Source: Ruminococcus sp. AF41-9 (GTDB lineage: Bacteria > Bacillota > Clostridia > Lachnospirales > Lachnospiraceae). Taken from it: 64,000 nucleotides of DNA. The translations under genes were made by a program, and so were the position numbers. Shown here in pieces: positions 54,709-63,808 of the stretch. Every line of letters begins with the position of its first letter. The stretch's first letter is position 1. The notes beneath the pieces are model-generated. The model made no database searches, was not told the DNA's origin, and saw only the letters and a program-made list of their open reading frames with translations. Location of the stretch: contig NZ_QUDO01000005.1 in the NCBI RefSeq assembly GCF_003477525.1, positions 62,001 through 126,000 of the forward strand, in the 5' to 3' direction.

Positions 54709-56165
54709 TTATTTACCTGCAAGAATATCTGCGATCAGGACTCTCTCATCCATCGGATATTTCTTACCTTTGATCTCCTGATAATCTTCATGACCCTTAC
54801 CCGCAAGTACGATGATATCACCCGGCTCTCCATGATGGATCGCATAGGCAATGGCTTCTTTTCGGTCAATGATCTCTACATATTTACCGTCTGTTTTCGC
54901 CATACCCACTTTGATGTCATCAATGATCGCCTGTGGTTCTTCATTTCTCGGGTTATCGGAAGTGATGATCGTCAGGTCTGCCAGCTTGCCGGAAACCTCG
55001 CCCATCTCATAGCGGCGGATTTTGGAACGGTTTCCTCCGCACCCGAACAGGCATACCAGTCTGTGTGATGATACTCTCTCAGCGTACTCAGAAGGCTCTC
55101 GAGTGCCATGGCATTGTGTGCATAATCGATCATCAGTGTAAAGTCATCAGAAACCTTCACCATCTCGATACGTCCTTTTACCTTTGCCACTTTCAGAGCT
55201 TTGAGGATATTTTCCTCGGAAACTTTAAAATGACGGCAGATTGCAATGGCTGTCAGGGAATTGTAAATGCTGAATTTACCCGGAATATCAATCTCCACAT
55301 GGAAATCCAGAAGTCCTTTCAGATGATAGGAAATTCCCAGATAACCTTTACCGCCAACCAGCTTCGCATCTTCTGCACGAAGGTCTGCTTCCGGTGAAAA
55401 TCCATAAGTTTCCAGACTGCAGGTATGTCCTTCGATGATTCTGTCAAAATGTTCATCATCTCTGTTTACAATGCCCACTTTGCACTGTTTCAGAAGCAGA
55501 GATTTGCATCTGAGATAATCATCAAAATCCTTGTGTTCATTTGGTCCGATATGATCCGGCTCAATGTTGGTAAAAATACCAAAATCAAAAATAAATCCCT
55601 GCGTTCTGTGAAGCATCAGTCCCTGTGAGGAAACTTCCATAACCACACAGTCGCATCCGGCTTCCACCATCTCATGGAAATATTCCTGGATCACATAAGA
55701 TTCCGGTGTTGTGTTCTTCGCGGGAATAACCTTGTCACCGATGATCGCCTCGATGGTTCCGATCAGACCTACTTTATATCCGGCATTTTCCAGAATGGAT
55801 TTTACCATATAAGTGGTAGTTGTTTTTCCCTTGGTTCCGGTGATACCGATTGTTTTCAGTTTTTCCGCAGGATATCCAAAATATGCAGCGGAAATAAATG
55901 CCATGGCATAGCGGGAATCTTTTACCAGGATAACGGTAACATCTTCCGGTGCTTCCACAGCTTCTTCCACAACCAGAACTTTCGCTCCTTTTGCAATGAC
56001 ATCCGGAACAAATTTATGCCCGTCTACAACTGCGCCACGGATACAGATAAAAAGAGAACCTTCTTCTACTTTTCTGGAATCGTAGATCACATTCTTGACT
56101 TCCTGCTCTGTGCTTCCCTGAAGACAGGTATATTCCAGGCGTTCCAATAAGGATATTAATTTCAT
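54709..56165 (-). CDS. murE: UDP-MurNAc-tripeptide synthetase, interrupted by one frameshift
   Basis: Read across two frames this is a 485-residue MurE. The ATP site is ITGTKGKTTTTYMVK, with NTTPESYVIQEY and the C-terminal TSDNPRNEEP. The DNPR motif predicts meso-diaminopimelate as the added residue. One base is missing near 55059-55064: HHT should continue RLVCLFGCGGNRSK, so one base lost between CAC and AGACTG explains it. Since murE should be essential, sequencing error is the likely cause. The start at 56165 has GGAGG 6 bases upstream. Confidence 0.93.
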
Positions 56166-56338
56166 ATTCATCCTCCATATAACCTAATTTTGATATCGTT
56201 TTTACAGCAAACGATAACTTTTTTCCCAGCCGTCCCGGGACCAGATATCCGCTTGTTTATCTGTCTTCAGGGGCGGAGGTGTTGCTGATTCATATATCAG
56301 GGCAGAGTCAAAACCCTGCCGTCGTCTATATCTATATA

Positions 56339-56367
56339 AGAATAGCACACCTACCCCCTCGTTTCAA
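56339..56367 (-). promoter_or_regulatory. murE promoter
   Basis: TTGAAA (56362-56367), 17-base spacer, TATTCT (56339-56344). It may drive the whole murE-priA-def block. The remainder of the gap 56166-56498 shows only short imperfect hairpins. Confidence 0.75.
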
Positions 56368-56498
56368 TGTCGTTTTTCCCTTATTTTTTCAACTACACTG
56401 CTGTTTCATCCGCTCGCCAAAACACCTTACAGGATAGCAGCAGCGAACAGTAACCCGGTTATCACTGATTGCTCTATGTCTGATAACTTCCGGTTCTT

Positions 56499-58625
56499 TT
56501 ACAGATTTTTCATGGATTTTCTTTTCAGTAATGCCCCACTGATTCCTGATATGACTGCAAAAATTCCTATAATAAGAAACTTCTCCGTTTCTGTCTCATC
56601 ACCGGTCTTTGGTTTTGATGCGGCTGCATAGGCATTTCCGGTTTTTGCACCATAGCCGCTGTCGTAAGACTGATATGCCGGAGTCGGAGTCAATACCGGA
56701 AACATCGTTGGAGTTGGTGTGAGCGTTGTTTCCGGGGCATTTACAGTCAGATTGGACTGAGAACGGATCGTCTCCGAGCCTGTTTCATCAGAAATTACAG
56801 AAACTTCATTTACCAGTTCCTGGTTTGCAAAATACTGTGGAAGTGTCACTGTCGCATACAGGGCAAACGCTTCTCCCGGTGCGATCTGAGGAATCAGTGC
56901 CTGTGTCCTTGTACTGTTCAGAGTCACACCTTCCTTTTGTACAAACTGTGCCTGAATATTCGCATTCAGAAACCGCTCTGTGCTGAGAACCGAATGAAGG
57001 GTTCGTTCGCCTGTATTTCGGATGCAGATCTGGTAGGTGATGGTTTCACCCGGATATGTTTCTTTTCTGTCAGCCGTCTTTTCCACCTCAAATGCTGCCT
57101 TCAGTGCCGCTGCTGTAATTTTCGCAGAAGTCTGACACCCGATATTCTCCTCTTTCCCCGGATGTTTCGCCTTCACTGTCACTGTATGAAGAATGTCACC
57201 GGACTGTTCCTCAGTAAGCTGAAGAGTCAGCCGGACTGTTCTTTTTTCTCCCGGGTTCAGTTTCTCAAGAATCCCCTGCATCCCATTCACCTGAAATCCC
57301 TGTTCGTATTCCCACACTGCTTTTACATCATTCAGAGAAAAAGTACTGGAAATCTCAATGTTTTCCAACGGCAGTTTTCCTGTATTTTCCATCTGTAATA
57401 CATATCCGGCTGACTGTCCTGCACGTATCTGTTCCTCATCAGCCTGTAAAGCCGCCGACAATCCCGCTTCAGCCGCCTTCACAGAGAGCTTCTCAGACGG
57501 GCACTCATCCAGAACCGTATCCATTTCCCCCGCAGAACCATAACGCCAGAAGTAAGTTCCCATTCCTGCCCTGTCTTTCTGTAATGGCTCATCCTGACAC
57601 ACAGGATAAGATACAGATACCGCACAGACCTGATATTCCTCTCTCAGCACAACCGGAAAGGTAACCTGAAAGGAATCTTCTGTCTCTTCTGAAATCTCCA
57701 CCGGATAATTCAGCTTTGTCAGTTCTGTTTTCTCACCCTTCTGATTTCGGATCACAACAGTTTCCATCTGTATTCCCGCCGGAACCTGCGCTTCTTCTAT
57801 CTGGAAATATTCGGAAAGACAGGCAGTAAGAAAATATTTTTCCGGTTCTCCTTCTGACAGTTCAATCGTTCCTTCAGAAAGTAAACCTTCCAGTTCTTCC
57901 ATTCCATCCAGTTCTTCTACCCGATCGTAACCTTCTTCCTGATTTCCGCTGTCTTCCCATTTGAAATCTGTTCTATTTGTATCGCTTGTATTTATATCTA
58001 CTGTATCTATATCTGCTGCATTCATATCCACTGTATCTATATCTACTGCATTTGTATCTACTGCATCTATATCTGCCTCATCTATACCTGCTATATCTAT
58101 ATCCTCGTAGTTTCCATTTTCCAGATTATCGCTGTTTCCGCAGGTGTCCATTTCTTCCATACTTTCCACAGACATGCTCTCACTGAAATTTACAGAATCC
58201 TCAAAATTTTCCACAGGACTCACAGGTTCCATAGACTCCATCCCCATGTCCCGGCCAGTTCCCATCACCGGATATCCTGTCTCTATATGCTCTGCACTTT
58301 CTTCTGCCAGTTCCAGAGCCTCCAGTTCTTCCGGCGGGATCATATCTTCTCTCTGGGTTTCATCCCATATATTTCCCGCGCTTTCTACCTGCACAGCCTG
58401 ACGCAGCGTGTGCAGACCGCTGACTTTAATCTGAAGCTGCGCTTTAAAATGCGCCTCATCTGTCCAGACTGTGCTCTGTTCCAGCCTGACAGAATCCGAA
58501 AATCCATCTGCCAGCTCTGCTGCCCTGATCCCCACACTTTCGTTCCATAAACTGCCAGCCATTCCTGTCACAAGAACTGCTGCCAGAGTAACCGACTGTA
58601 ACTGATTCCATATTCTTTTTTTCAT
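56499..58625 (-). CDS. LPXTG-type surface protein with pentapeptide-like repeats and DUF11-like domains
   Basis: A 708-residue secreted protein. It has an N-terminal signal peptide (SVTLAAVLVTGMAGSLW), a low-complexity Glu/Met/Asp-rich region, and about residues 178-215 a run of five-residue repeats (ADIDA, VDTNA, VDIDT, VDMNA, ADIDT, VDINT). Two DUF11-like beta modules follow (ENTGKLPLENIEIS; RNTGERTLHSVLS), then a Thr/Pro linker. The C-terminal sorting signal is PKTGD, a hydrophobic stretch (FLIIGIFAVISGISGALL) and KRKSMKNL. Sortase anchoring is likely. The function is unknown. Confidence 0.85.
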   Translation of the reverse strand: MKKRIWNQLQSVTLAAVLVTGMAGSLWNESVGIRAAELADGFSDSVRLEQSTVWTDEAHFKAQLQIKVSGLHTLRQAVQVESAGNIWDETQREDMIPPEELEALELAEESAEHIETGYPVMGTGRDMGMESMEPVSPVENFEDSVNFSESMSVESMEEMDTCGNSDNLENGNYEDIDIAGIDEADIDAVDTNAVDIDTVDMNAADIDTVDINTSDTNRTDFKWEDSGNQEEGYDRVEELDGMEELEGLLSEGTIELSEGEPEKYFLTACLSEYFQIEEAQVPAGIQMETVVIRNQKGEKTELTKLNYPVEISEETEDSFQVTFPVVLREEYQVCAVSVSYPVCQDEPLQKDRAGMGTYFWRYGSAGEMDTVLDECPSEKLSVKAAEAGLSAALQADEEQIRAGQSAGYVLQMENTGKLPLENIEISSTFSLNDVKAVWEYEQGFQVNGMQGILEKLNPGEKRTVRLTLQLTEEQSGDILHTVTVKAKHPGKEENIGCQTSAKITAAALKAAFEVEKTADRKETYPGETITYQICIRNTGERTLHSVLSTERFLNANIQAQFVQKEGVTLNSTRTQALIPQIAPGEAFALYATVTLPQYFANQELVNEVSVISDETGSETIRSQSNLTVNAPETTLTPTPTMFPVLTPTPAYQSYDSGYGAKTGNAYAAASKPKTGDETETEKFLIIGIFAVISGISGALLKRKSMKNL
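57975..58095 (-). repeat. 15-bp tandem repeat inside the surface protein gene
   Basis: The coding sequence has period 15, encoding units of the form [A/V]-D-[I/T/M]-[D/N]-x. At least seven consecutive units are visible. Confidence 0.8.
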
Positions 58626-58716
58626 ATTCCCGTTCTCCCGAAATAATATTTATGATTTACTCTCTTCCAGCCAGTCTCCTGCCTGTTTTATCTTCGGAAT
58701 TTCAGTATTTTCATCT

Positions 58717-58760
58717 ATGGCAATTCCATAAAACAGCTTACACAGCCATACGCATCTCCC
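58717..58760. repeat. weak half copy of the TTATAGCAATTCC repeat
   Basis: CTATGGCAATTCCATAAAA at 58717 followed by CAGCTTACACAGCCA resembles the repeats at 676 and 26491. The rest of the 625-bp gap 58626-59250 is AT-rich leader sequence plus the arcC leader elements. Confidence 0.35.
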
Positions 58761-59015
58761 CCTTTACAAAAAAGCACTTCTCAAACTTAAAATTTAAAAA
58801 TAAAAAATGAAATAGCAGCACCGACCGGTGCATGAAAAGATAACATTTCTACAGAACGCAGAAATGAATGAACAATAAATGTTTACGTGTTCCACTTTAG
58901 CACTTCCCGCTCAGGAAAGCAAGCAGAGTTTATAATTACAGAATTATTTTAAGATTTGTTTATAAATTTTCTGTTTCTTTTAGAATTCGGACATACTTTC
59001 AACATATTTTCCCTA

Positions 59016-59021
59016 TATAAT
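59016..59021 (+). promoter_or_regulatory. candidate arcC -10 box
   Basis: TATAAT at 59016-59021 with no good -35. Transcription from it would pass the terminator-like hairpin at 59074-59112 before arcC. Confidence 0.4.
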
Positions 59022-59073
59022 AGGTTTTGGATAGATGAAAAACCACTCTCTATCTCCCCCCTCAAAAAATAAG

Positions 59074-59112
59074 CAGCCCTCGCAGAAATGCGGGGGTTGT
59101 TTGTTTTTTATT
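59074..59112 (+). terminator. terminator-like hairpin in the arcC leader
   Basis: CAGCCCTCGCA pairs with TGCGGGGGTTG (11 bp, two wobble pairs), then TTTGTTTTTTATT. It precedes the arcC start by about 140 bases. A C-rich stretch upstream (CTCCCCCC at 59055) could pair with its G-rich arm as an antiterminator. Confidence 0.7.
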
Positions 59113-59250
59113 ATTGCATTTCTTCTGTCCGTCTTTTATAATGTAAAATATCTTTAAAACTGAAAATTTGTAACTCTTCAGCCATCTACATGAAGTTACT
59201 GAACCGTTACGAAAATTTGCACAAAATAATAAAAAAGCGAGGTATTTCCC

Positions 59251-60183
59251 ATGAGCGAAAAAATTACAGTAGTTGCATTGGGTCACAGAGCGTTAGGCAC
59301 CACTCTCCCTGAACAGAAAATTGCCACAAAAAAAGCTGCCAAGGCTATCGCAGACCTTGTAGAAGCAGGAAACCGTGTGGTAATCTCACACAGTAACGGT
59401 CCTCAGGTCGGCATGATCCACACAGCCATGAACGAATTTGGAAAAACACACCCGGATTACACATTCGCGCCTATGTCCGTATGTTCTGCCATGAGCCAGG
59501 GCTATATCGGATACGACCTGCAGACTGCCATCCGCGCAGAGCTGATCTCCCGTGGTATTTATAAACCGGTTGCCACCATTCTTACCCAGGTTGTGATCGA
59601 TCCATATGATGATGCATTCGCAGAACCTGAGAAGATCATCGGCCGTGTCCTCACAGAAGAAGAGGCAGAAGCAGAAGAAAACAAAGGAAACTTTGTCACA
59701 AAACTCGCAGACGGAACCTATAAGAGAATCGTCGCAGCTCCGAAGCCTCAGAAGATCGTAGAGCTTGAAACCATCCGCACACTTGTTGATGCCGGACAGG
59801 TAGTTATCGCAGCCGGCGGCGGCGGAATCCCGGTTATGGAGCAGGGAATCGACCTTCACGGCGCAAGTGCCATCATTGAAAAAGACCTCGCCAGCGGACT
59901 TCTCGCACAGGAATTAAACGCAGATACGCTTCTGATCCTTACCAGTGTGGAAAAAGTCAGCCTCAACCTTGGTCAGGACAATGAAGAATACCTCGGTACA
60001 ATTTCCGTAGAAGATGCAAAGAAATACATGGATGACAATCAGTTCGCACCAGGTTCCATGCTTCCGAAATTTGAAGCCGGAATCGACTTCATTGAAAACG
60101 GCGATGGCAGAAGAACTATTATCACCGATATTCCTCATGCAAAAGACGGATATTTTGAAAAGACAGGTACCATCATCAAATAA
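59251..60183 (+). CDS. arcC: carbamate kinase
   Basis: A 310-residue amino-acid-kinase-fold enzyme that makes ATP from carbamoyl phosphate and ADP. Motifs: VVALGHRALGTTLPEQ, VISHSNGPQVG, VIAAGGGGIPV and the C-terminal GRRTIITDIPHAKDGY. GAGGT lies 7 bases before the ATG. No arcA or arcB lies nearby, so the carbamoyl phosphate may come from a pathway encoded elsewhere. Confidence 0.96.
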   Translation: MSEKITVVALGHRALGTTLPEQKIATKKAAKAIADLVEAGNRVVISHSNGPQVGMIHTAMNEFGKTHPDYTFAPMSVCSAMSQGYIGYDLQTAIRAELISRGIYKPVATILTQVVIDPYDDAFAEPEKIIGRVLTEEEAEAEENKGNFVTKLADGTYKRIVAAPKPQKIVELETIRTLVDAGQVVIAAGGGGIPVMEQGIDLHGASAIIEKDLASGLLAQELNADTLLILTSVEKVSLNLGQDNEEYLGTISVEDAKKYMDDNQFAPGSMLPKFEAGIDFIENGDGRRTIITDIPHAKDGYFEKTGTIIK

Positions 60184-60235
60184 AACCATTTATCCAGTAT
60201 CTTCAACAGCAGCATACTGATTCTGAAATAGAAAC

Positions 60236-60271
60236 AAAAAACTCACGCCCGAAAACGACGTGAGTTTTTTT
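60236..60271 (+). terminator. bidirectional terminator between arcC and nrdD
   Basis: ACTCACG (60241-60247) pairs with CGTGAGT (60259-60265), flanked by AAAAA and TTTTTTT, so it can work for both arcC and the oppositely oriented nrdD. Confidence 0.88.
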
Positions 60272-60325
60272 ATTTCTTTATTTCTGTCTGACAGATTCAT
60301 CAATTTTTTATTCCTGCGTAAATTT

Positions 60326-62459
60326 CTACATGGACTTACGTTCCGCGATCTCCGCCATCTTTGCTTCATTCAGGCGGGTATCACCATGCACACGGCTGTA
60401 AGACAGGTATCCATTCATACGGTCAATCTTTGTCAGGTTCTTGGAGCCGCATACCGGGCATACATCCATTTCCAGTTCTTCGTGACCACAGTCATCGCAG
60501 TAAGCCAGGGAAAGGTTTACACCCTCATAATATCCCAGAGACATCGCTCTGCGGATCAGGGTACGGATTGCTTCACGGTTATAGTCGATCGGGTATCTTA
60601 CATACTGGATCTTACCGCCATTACAAAGTTCCCAGAAACGTCCCTCCAGATCCTGTTTCTCGATCGGAGTCACGTCCTCTGTTACATGACAGTGGAAACT
60701 GTTGCTTACATACGGACGGTCGGAAACGCCTTTTACGATACCATATTTCTTACGGAACTGCTCCACCTGAAGTCCGCAAAGACTCTCTGCCGGTGTTCCG
60801 TAAATTGCATAAAGGTAACCGTCCTGCTCTTTAAACTCATTGACTTTCTTATTGATATATTTCAGAACTTCCAGAGCAAACTGCCCATCCTCGGCAATGG
60901 ACTTGCCATTATAAAGTTCCTGAAGCTCATTTAAAGCTGTAATTCCAAAAGAAGCAGTCATCGGTTTCAGGATCTTGCCGATCTTTTCATTCGGTTTCAG
61001 ATGTCCGCCATAGAAACCGCCCTCGCAGTATCCCAGCGGGTTCGTGGATGCACGCATCTGTCCCAGATAATCATACGTACGAATATGAAGATTACGGATC
61101 ATCTCAAGGTAGAAATCCAGTACCTCATAGAAATCTCTGCTCTCTGCTCTCGCTTTTGCAAGGATCATCGGAAGATGAAGACTTACTGCACCAATGTTAA
61201 ATCGTCCTACAAACACTGGCACATCCTTGTCATCTGCCGGATACATACCGCCTCTCTCATACCACGGGCTTAAAAATGCACGGCATCCCATCGCTGATCA
61301 CTTTTCCATACTGCTTGTACATACTGGAAATATAACCTTTTCCGGACATGGACAGCCAGTCCGGATACATGGTCTTTGCAGAACAGTCCACGCCTGCTTC
61401 AAACACATCCTCACTGATCTTGCCTTTTCCATGGATATTTTCATCATAAAGAAAAACAATCTTCGGGAAAAGTACCGGTTTCTTACGGTCTTTCTTGCCC
61501 TGTCCGCCTTTGTGTACCTCAAGGAGGGAAATACTTGCCATTTTCTCAAACTGTTTCGTTCCCAGTCCCAGAGTTACCGTTACGAACGGATAGTCTCCTC
61601 TGGAAGAACCTACAGTATTCAGCTTATATTCAATTCCCTGCCATCCCTGATCAAACTCTCTTCTGACTTTATCCAGAGCATATTCAATGGCACGTTCCTC
61701 GCGTCCGCTCCAGTTCTCATCTGAATATTTCAGGAATTCCTGAATATATTTGTCATAGCTCTTCTGTGCGTACGGTGCAAGGATCTTGTCCACTTCCGGT
61801 ACAGTAAAACCGCCATACTGCTGCGCCGCAGTACTCAGAATGATATCGCCCATAACATCAAATGCAGTATCCAGGGTTTTCGGCTCGTTGTACCATACAT
61901 TGCCCATCTCAAAACCACCTTTGAGTACAGACGCCACATCAAAAAGACAGCAGTTCATGGTATCCAGACGTGCTGACTGGTCATGGATATAGATATATCC
62001 ATCCTTACATGCCTGCAGTTCATTACGATTCATGAAAAACTTACGGTAAAGTTCTTTATTCAGCTCATTAAAAATCAGGCTTCGTTTCGTGGCAACCAGT
62101 GCACTGTCTGTATTGGCATTGCTCTTGTCTCCGATGTAACGGATCGCCTGACTCTTGGTGTACACATCATCCATCATATGAATGAAGTCAAGTTTATAGT
62201 TTCTGTAATCACGATAGCTCTTAGCTACAGCCGGGTTTACTCTCTCCAGGGCACCCTCTACGATATTATGCATCTCCTGAATCTGAATCTCATTCTTCCC
62301 CAGAGACGCTGCATGCTCCTCCGCAAACCGGCAGATAAATTCTTTCTCTTTGTCAGAAAATGTATATAAGATTCTGGCTGCCGACTTATTTACTGCTGCT
62401 ACGATTTTCTGTGAATTAAACTCTTCCCTTGTACCATCTTTCTTGATTACATATATCAT
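60326..62459 (-). CDS. nrdD: anaerobic ribonucleoside-triphosphate reductase, interrupted by one frameshift
   Basis: Read across two frames this is a class III reductase of about 711 residues. It has an N-terminal ATP-cone (YVIKKDGTREEFNSQKIVAAV), a catalytic barrel with GCRAFLSPWYERGG, a zinc site (CDDCGHEE...CPVCGSKN) and a C-terminal glycyl radical loop (RMNGYLSYSR). Two bases appear lost near 61291-61295: AGCGATGGG would read ISPMGCRAFL if CCC were present. The start at 62459 (MIYVIKKDG) has GGAG 8 bases upstream. The activating enzyme gene nrdG is not downstream. Sequencing error is likely. Confidence 0.94.
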
Positions 62460-62474
62460 ACCATTTGCTCCTAC

Positions 62475-62490
62475 ATACAATATATAGTAT
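62475..62490 (-). promoter_or_regulatory. candidate NrdR box
   Basis: ATACTATATATTGTAT is a near palindrome matching the NrdR operator style and lies just upstream of the nrdD ribosome binding site. A second, weaker AT-rich half (CCACATATAGAAT) lies about 39 bp upstream. A possible promoter is TTGATA-17-ATAAAT at about 62510-62540. Confidence 0.6.
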
Positions 62491-62579
62491 TATTTCCTTT
62501 CGTTGACCACAATTTATTCTATATGTGGTACGTTTATCAAGTATAGCACAGTCTCTCTCAAAAGGGAAGGGGAAAAAAA

Positions 62580-63428
62580 TTATTCGTCATATTGCTGAAT
62601 TTGATATAACGCCACGTAATTGTACTGCTCATCCAGAGAGACTGCCGTGAGCTCATATCCGGTATGTAATTCAACTCTCTCCTGCTGCTTCGCTTTGTCA
62701 AATTTCACAGTTTCTGTCTTTCCGGAAGGCTCTGTGATTTCCAGTGCAACTGCCTCCCAGCCGGATTCAATGATATATTCTCCCGGAATGATCTCATTCT
62801 CTCCTGCCACACAGGTTCCTGCATCTGTATCAATATAAAAGCTCTCATACTCCGCCAGTTCTTCCTGACTGAGAGGCAGTCCATAATCCTCTTTCTTCTC
62901 AGAAAATATTCCGGTTATATCAATTCCCAGCTCATCACTGACAAAATTCTCAATCTCATATCCGATACGTTCTGCATACTCCGGAGCATACTCGATCAAC
63001 GCAACCACACCTGCCAGGATCACCCAGAAAATAACCGCTTTTTTGCTTTTTCTTTTCTTCTTTTTTGCCGGAGCAGGGCTTTTTCCCGCATATGTACGGG
63101 CAGTCTGTGCCGCAGCAGTCTGTTTTTTTGCAGTCTGCTTTCTCACATCCTGAGTTTTAATATTCTGCGCTTTTACAGTCTGATTCTTCGTCTTCCGCGC
63201 ATTTACATTCTGCGTCTTTGTCGTCCCTGACACAGTCCGGCTTCTGTCCGGCAGCGGAATCTCGCTTTCCCTCATGGCCTTTCTCACCTTTGCAGACGCA
63301 TGGCGGTAATGTTCTGACCGGTCCTCATTTAAATGATACAGCTCTGCATCACATCTATACGGCATTCCACAGTATTTACATCTGCCATCTACGATCGGCC
63401 CGTCACAGACCTGACATCTTTTTCCCAT
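62580..63428 (-). CDS. zinc-ribbon, single-pass membrane protein of unknown function
   Basis: A 282-residue protein not recognised as a named family. The N-terminus is a zinc ribbon (CQVCDGPIVDGRCKYCG). A basic, repetitive Lys/Gln/Thr linker follows (TKNQTVKAQNIKTQDV), then one membrane helix (AVIFWVILAGVVALIEY, about residues 130-146) and an acidic outer domain of about 130 residues (TCVAGENEIIPGEYIIESGWEAVALEI). The positive-inside rule puts the ribbon in the cytoplasm. The architecture suggests a sensor or scaffold, but this is only inference. Confidence 0.75.
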   Translation of the reverse strand: MGKRCQVCDGPIVDGRCKYCGMPYRCDAELYHLNEDRSEHYRHASAKVRKAMRESEIPLPDRSRTVSGTTKTQNVNARKTKNQTVKAQNIKTQDVRKQTAKKQTAAAQTARTYAGKSPAPAKKKKRKSKKAVIFWVILAGVVALIEYAPEYAERIGYEIENFVSDELGIDITGIFSEKKEDYGLPLSQEELAEYESFYIDTDAGTCVAGENEIIPGEYIIESGWEAVALEITEPSGKTETVKFDKAKQQERVELHTGYELTAVSLDEQYNYVALYQIQQYDE

Positions 63429-63574
63429 CTCTCGTCCCCCTTTATCAAAAAATCAAACGGATATTTACCGTTTCCTGATAACAGTTTCCGTTTCCTGTCC
63501 CTCAACGGGATATTTTCTCCCATTCTTCGTCTCAATTTATTTTAACATTTTATCCCAATCTTGCAATGTCTAAA

Positions 63575-63603
63575 TTGCCAACCGGGCAGTTTCCTGTTAT
63601 AAT
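63575..63603 (+). promoter_or_regulatory. asnA promoter
   Basis: TTGCCA (63575-63580), 17-base spacer, TATAAT (63598-63603), a near-consensus promoter. The transcript would begin near 63610. Confidence 0.8.
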
Positions 63604-63609
63604 GTCGAA

Positions 63610-63800
63610 GGAAAAGATTGTTACCGTTCATCCACTGTTATCCGAAAAGCAGGCTCCCCGTCGGACTGTACGGGCAGCACAGACAGTAACAAAAGATTAA
63701 TGGATATTCAACACTGGCATCCCACCAAAATACTGCACCGGATGACTGCAATGTTTTCGTGGCCTGCTATCGAATATGCAAGCATAAAAATGTAGGAGGA
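63610..63800 (+). ncRNA. structured asnA leader of unknown class
   Basis: About 190 nt between promoter and asnA. TTGTTAC (63618) pairs with GTAACAA (near 63687), enclosing CCCCGT...ACGGG. No T-box sequence (GGGTGG...ACCGCG) and no intrinsic terminator were found. It could be a riboswitch or protein-binding leader. It occupies most of the 380-bp gap 63429-63808. Confidence 0.4.
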
Positions 63801-63808
63801 ATCAAACA

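Noticed and set aside
57975..58110. Regular short repeats that resemble a CRISPR array
   Set aside because: The period is 15 bp with no spacers, it lies in an open reading frame, and it encodes pentapeptide-like units.
59062..59286. Small leftward ORF overlapping the arcC start
   Set aside because: No ribosome binding site and it covers the arcC leader hairpin; it is probably chance.
63610..63808. T-box or glutamine riboswitch before asnA
   Set aside because: No GGGTGG...ACCGCG block and no glutamine-aptamer core were found; a CGTTCATCC match alone is too short.
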